Shown here piece by piece: positions 61,260-64,000 of a stretch of 64,000 nucleotides of DNA; position 1 is the stretch's first letter, and each line of letters opens with the position of its first letter. Source of the DNA: Hydractinia symbiolongicarpus (lineage: Eukaryota > Cnidaria > Hydrozoa > Anthoathecata > Hydractiniidae). The translations under genes were made by a program, and so were the position numbers. The notes beneath the pieces are model-generated. The model made no database searches. It was not told the DNA's origin and saw only the letters and a program-made list of their open reading frames with translations. The stretch lies in the NCBI RefSeq assembly GCF_029227915.1, contig NC_079884.1, positions 13,266,001 through 13,330,000 on the forward strand, given 5' to 3'.

Positions 61260-63143
61260 TCAAGAATCGTTGTGAGAATGCATGTGAAACTTTAGGTTGG
61301 ATAGTTTACTGAAAGTCTTTCCACATTCCGTACAATTATGCGGTTTCTCTCCGGTGTGAACGAGCATGTGATTTCTGAGGTTGCCTTTCTGATGAAAACC
61401 TTTCCCACACACATCACATACAAAATCTTTCTCGTTGTTGTGTATCTTCATGTGCGTCTTCAGTGTTGACGAACGATTGAAAGCTTTGTGGCAAAACTCA
61501 CACTTATGAGGCTTCTCAGCGGTGTGAATGATTTTATGTCTGCATAATGTGCTGGAGAGCCTAAAGCCCTTTCCACACACGCTACAAACAAATGGTCTTG
61601 TTTTAGTATGATCAGGCATGCGTTGATGAATAGTAAGTGTGTACTTAGTTTTAAAAACTTTATGGCATTGATTACATTGGTATTTTGGTTGCAAAGTTGA
61701 TATGTTGTCTTCTAAGGAATCAATGGTTCCCTCAGAGTCTGTTGGACTCGGTAGATCCATATTTGGCATGTTGTTTTGTCTCATTTGCCCAGTCCATTTG
61801 TCATAGTTAGGCATGTCACCTTCTGACGATGAGCTTGATGAGTCATTTCGAACATTCCTGTTATGGCCACTCTCCTTTAGCTTTAAAAGTTGCGCCGCAG
61901 CCAAGAGTGTATCTAGTTTGTTTGGCCACTCCTTTGCTTGATCGGATGTTTTACGGGTCCAAGAATCGTCAACTGCCCGCAAGGAGTACAAATGATCCGT
62001 AATATACACAGCACTTTCTTCAGCTATAAAAAAAGGTTGATGCAATAAAGGAAAAGGCACTGGGAAATGATGAAAACTTTTTTCCAACACCTGAGGAAAA
62101 AACTGGTATTAAAACGAAACGAAAAAAATAATCAATCAATCAATAAAAATAAAATCACCACCGTTATTTATTTCTATGGTAACAAAAATTATTTTTATTT
62201 CTTCCCATCAAAGATTGATACCATTATTCAAATGAACAGTGCCCTCCACAGTAGTGGCTTATTTAATAATTGAATGGCGAAAACAACCAAAAGCCTCTGT
62301 GATGGAGAACGTAGGACCAGCTCATTGATCATTTCGGTTCAACTGAGCATGAAATATTTTAAATTCATTAATACTTTAATTGGTGAAGAATTCAATTTTT
62401 AATGAAACTACCCATCTTTCTTCTCTCATTTTACGTATAACCAAACAAAAAATATCAAATAAAAACTACGAAATATATTATCATTTCTTATTTAAATTTC
62501 TAAATTTATATTTCGTTTGTGTATTTAGCGTTTCCAACACACAGTTCTGTCTGTTTTTTGCTGACGCAGACATTTCTCTGCACACTAGATACACGAAAAT
62601 TAAAAATATCTGCTAATTCTGACCTTTTCACGTAATGCGAAATACCAAATAAATAAACGAACTAAAAATCACATTCTTGTTTACTTTGAAGAGTTACATA
62701 ATCTGGTATTTTTAGGGAGAAAGGAGTTTAAAGTCGCTTTCAATTAAATTTCTCTTTTATATCACAATCATGTTTTTCTTATGACTACGCTAACATATGT
62801 TATATTTCTTTTTCACGCTTAAATCAATCTTTCAACAAGAGAAATACAAGGATTTTCACAATGTTATAATCGTTAAAAACTTTGTCAAGGTTTTCCTCAC
62901 CTAATTTTATAGTAGAATTATCATCTTATGAAATTTAGAATGTCAAAATAACTTCTGCCAAACAAATAATGTTTATTGTTGTTGTTGCTTTTCCCACCAA
63001 CTGACGGAACAGATTTAACTATAATATATACTACAACATAGACAAATATATAAGTACTAACCTTCTTGGTATGTTTCCTGCATGTCATCAACCGTCATAT
63101 TCTCAGGATCAGAATTTCGTCTCAGTAAAAATGATCTGGGCAT
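61260..63143 (-). CDS. SNAG-domain C2H2 zinc-finger transcription factor with FEZ/Gfi-like fingers
   Basis: Exon 1, 63143-63062, encodes [15 protein letters not shown]...TYQE and ends at G|GTTAGT. Exon 2, 62023-61260, starts after TTTTTATAG in matching phase. Total 281 residues. The N-terminus is a SNAG repression motif (MPRSFL plus basic residues), known in Snail, Gfi1 and Insm to recruit LSD1/CoREST. Five C2H2 fingers fill residues about 165-278: [86 protein letters not shown]. Finger sequences are closest to FEZ-family fingers 2-6, whereas five fingers after a SNAG motif suggests the Gfi/Senseless layout. The longer upstream frame to 62090 crosses the acceptor and is not coding. It is likely a DNA-binding repressor; orthology is unresolved. 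Confidence 0.88.
63062..63143 (-). CDS. First coding exon with SNAG motif
   Basis: This short exon (27 codons plus one base) supplies the start codon and the SNAG sequence MPRSFLLRR followed by an acidic stretch ([12 protein letters not shown]). Its donor reads G|GTTAGT and its phase matches exon 2 (A-EES). Its start is chosen because SNAG must be at the extreme N-terminus. Confidence 0.85.
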
Positions 63144-64000
63144 CTCCCAAAACGAAAATGAGTTTATAATTTTCTTCTTCTTTTTCTTCTCTTTGTTTGC
63201 TTTGAAATAAAAACAAACAAAGCAACTCCGCTGATCAGATTTTAATTCTTGATATAAAGAAAAAGAAAAACTTTAACACGCCAAATTTGAGAATCCCAAG
63301 AATCTCTGCTGTGTATTAGAATTGCGTGTGCATACTTCGAATGCTGTTTTCCCCACGAACTGAGGATTTTGAAAGTTATTTTCGTTGCTCCTTTGCCATG
63401 TTTTTATTCTCATTCGTCTATTTTAAAAATTTATGTTCTTCACTGTCGATTTTCTCATTTCAACCAATCTAAATCGGTCGTTTTAAAATTGATAAATAAT
63501 ACATCAAAATTATAGAATAACTCGGAGCTTAGTTTTTCTTTAATCCCACCTGCAAATCAAATGGCAAGAAGGCTTTGTTTTCGCGCTTTTTATTCGTAAA
63601 CATATTATCCCTGTTTTTTGTTTTCAAGATCATTCTTTATTTGTGTTCTTTATTTCATAATTCTTTAAAAGAAAAATAGTGTTAAAAAACAAATTTGAAG
63701 ATAAATTAATAAAATCTGAAAAAATGACTCGGTTGCTCTTTTTTTCTAAAAGGGATTGGGCACAATTGAGGATCAATAATGGTGTTCTCACAAGCCATTC
63801 AAGTGAGATGTTTAACAAATTAATATTAAAGACGATACGTATGGTTCTATATTTTCAACTCAAGTGTTTAAAATTTTAACAACAGTCTAACTAATTACGA
63901 AACAACTTTGAATCTAAAAAACCTCCTACCCATGGTTTAAATATTAAATAATAAATCATTTCAAAAAACAAGTAAGGATAAATAGAACTTCAAATCAAAA
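63144..64000. other. Upstream flank of the SNAG zinc-finger gene
   Basis: AT-rich DNA with a pyrimidine-rich run near 63170-63200. I see no exon, repeat family or clear promoter element. Confidence 0.4.

Overview
The window is AT-rich animal genomic DNA with short exons, GT-AG introns, tRNA-derived SINEs and several DNA-transposon families. Domain content (a Crumbs protein with both cytoplasmic motifs, a vertebrate-like ORP10/11 gene, a SNAG zinc-finger factor) and base composition suggest an early-branching metazoan, most likely a cnidarian (perhaps a hydrozoan). That placement is inference. No prokaryotic operons, rRNA genes or CRISPR arrays were seen.

Layout. (1) 219-15845, plus strand: the 3' two-thirds or more of a crumbs gene in 13 exons. 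It encodes LamG, about 22 EGF repeats, LamG-EGF-LamG-EGF-LamG, six EGFs, a membrane segment and a short tail with a GTY motif and C-terminal ERLI. The 5' end lies outside the window. (2) 15846-20228: 3'UTR, intergenic DNA and a repeat-rich stretch with direct repeats and a hairpin element. (3) 20229 to about 21680, plus strand: a small coiled-coil gene whose 3' exon structure is ambiguous. (4) 41627 to 21919, minus strand: an oxysterol-binding-protein-related gene (ORP10/11 class) that I could assemble codon by codon as 26 phase-compatible exons (755 residues, PH domain plus complete ORD lipid-transfer domain). Its introns hold a TTAA-flanked THAP-encoding transposon (27911-29628), a LINE 3' end (about 32400-33035), tRNA-SINEs, and a block of inverted-repeat elements with internal tandem arrays (35690-41185). 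A further foldback element (41730-42598) sits just upstream of the start codon. (5) 42.6-54.7 kb: mostly non-coding, with a GC-richer patch near 45.5-45.7 kb and two weak candidate exons. (6) 54826-60058, plus strand: a nuclear-looking ankyrin/coiled-coil protein in three coding exons (1090 residues), family not recognised. (7) 63143-61260, minus strand: a two-exon SNAG-domain C2H2 zinc-finger repressor-like factor with FEZ/Gfi-like fingers.

The genes are not functionally linked in any evident way: a polarity receptor, a lipid-transfer protein, a nuclear ankyrin protein and a transcription factor are simply neighbours. The most unusual material is in the ORP intron 1/promoter block (three unrelated long-inverted-repeat element families, each carrying its own tandem array) and in the THAP-bearing TTAA element. 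Exon boundaries were assigned by eye from splice consensus and reading-phase continuity, without transcript data.
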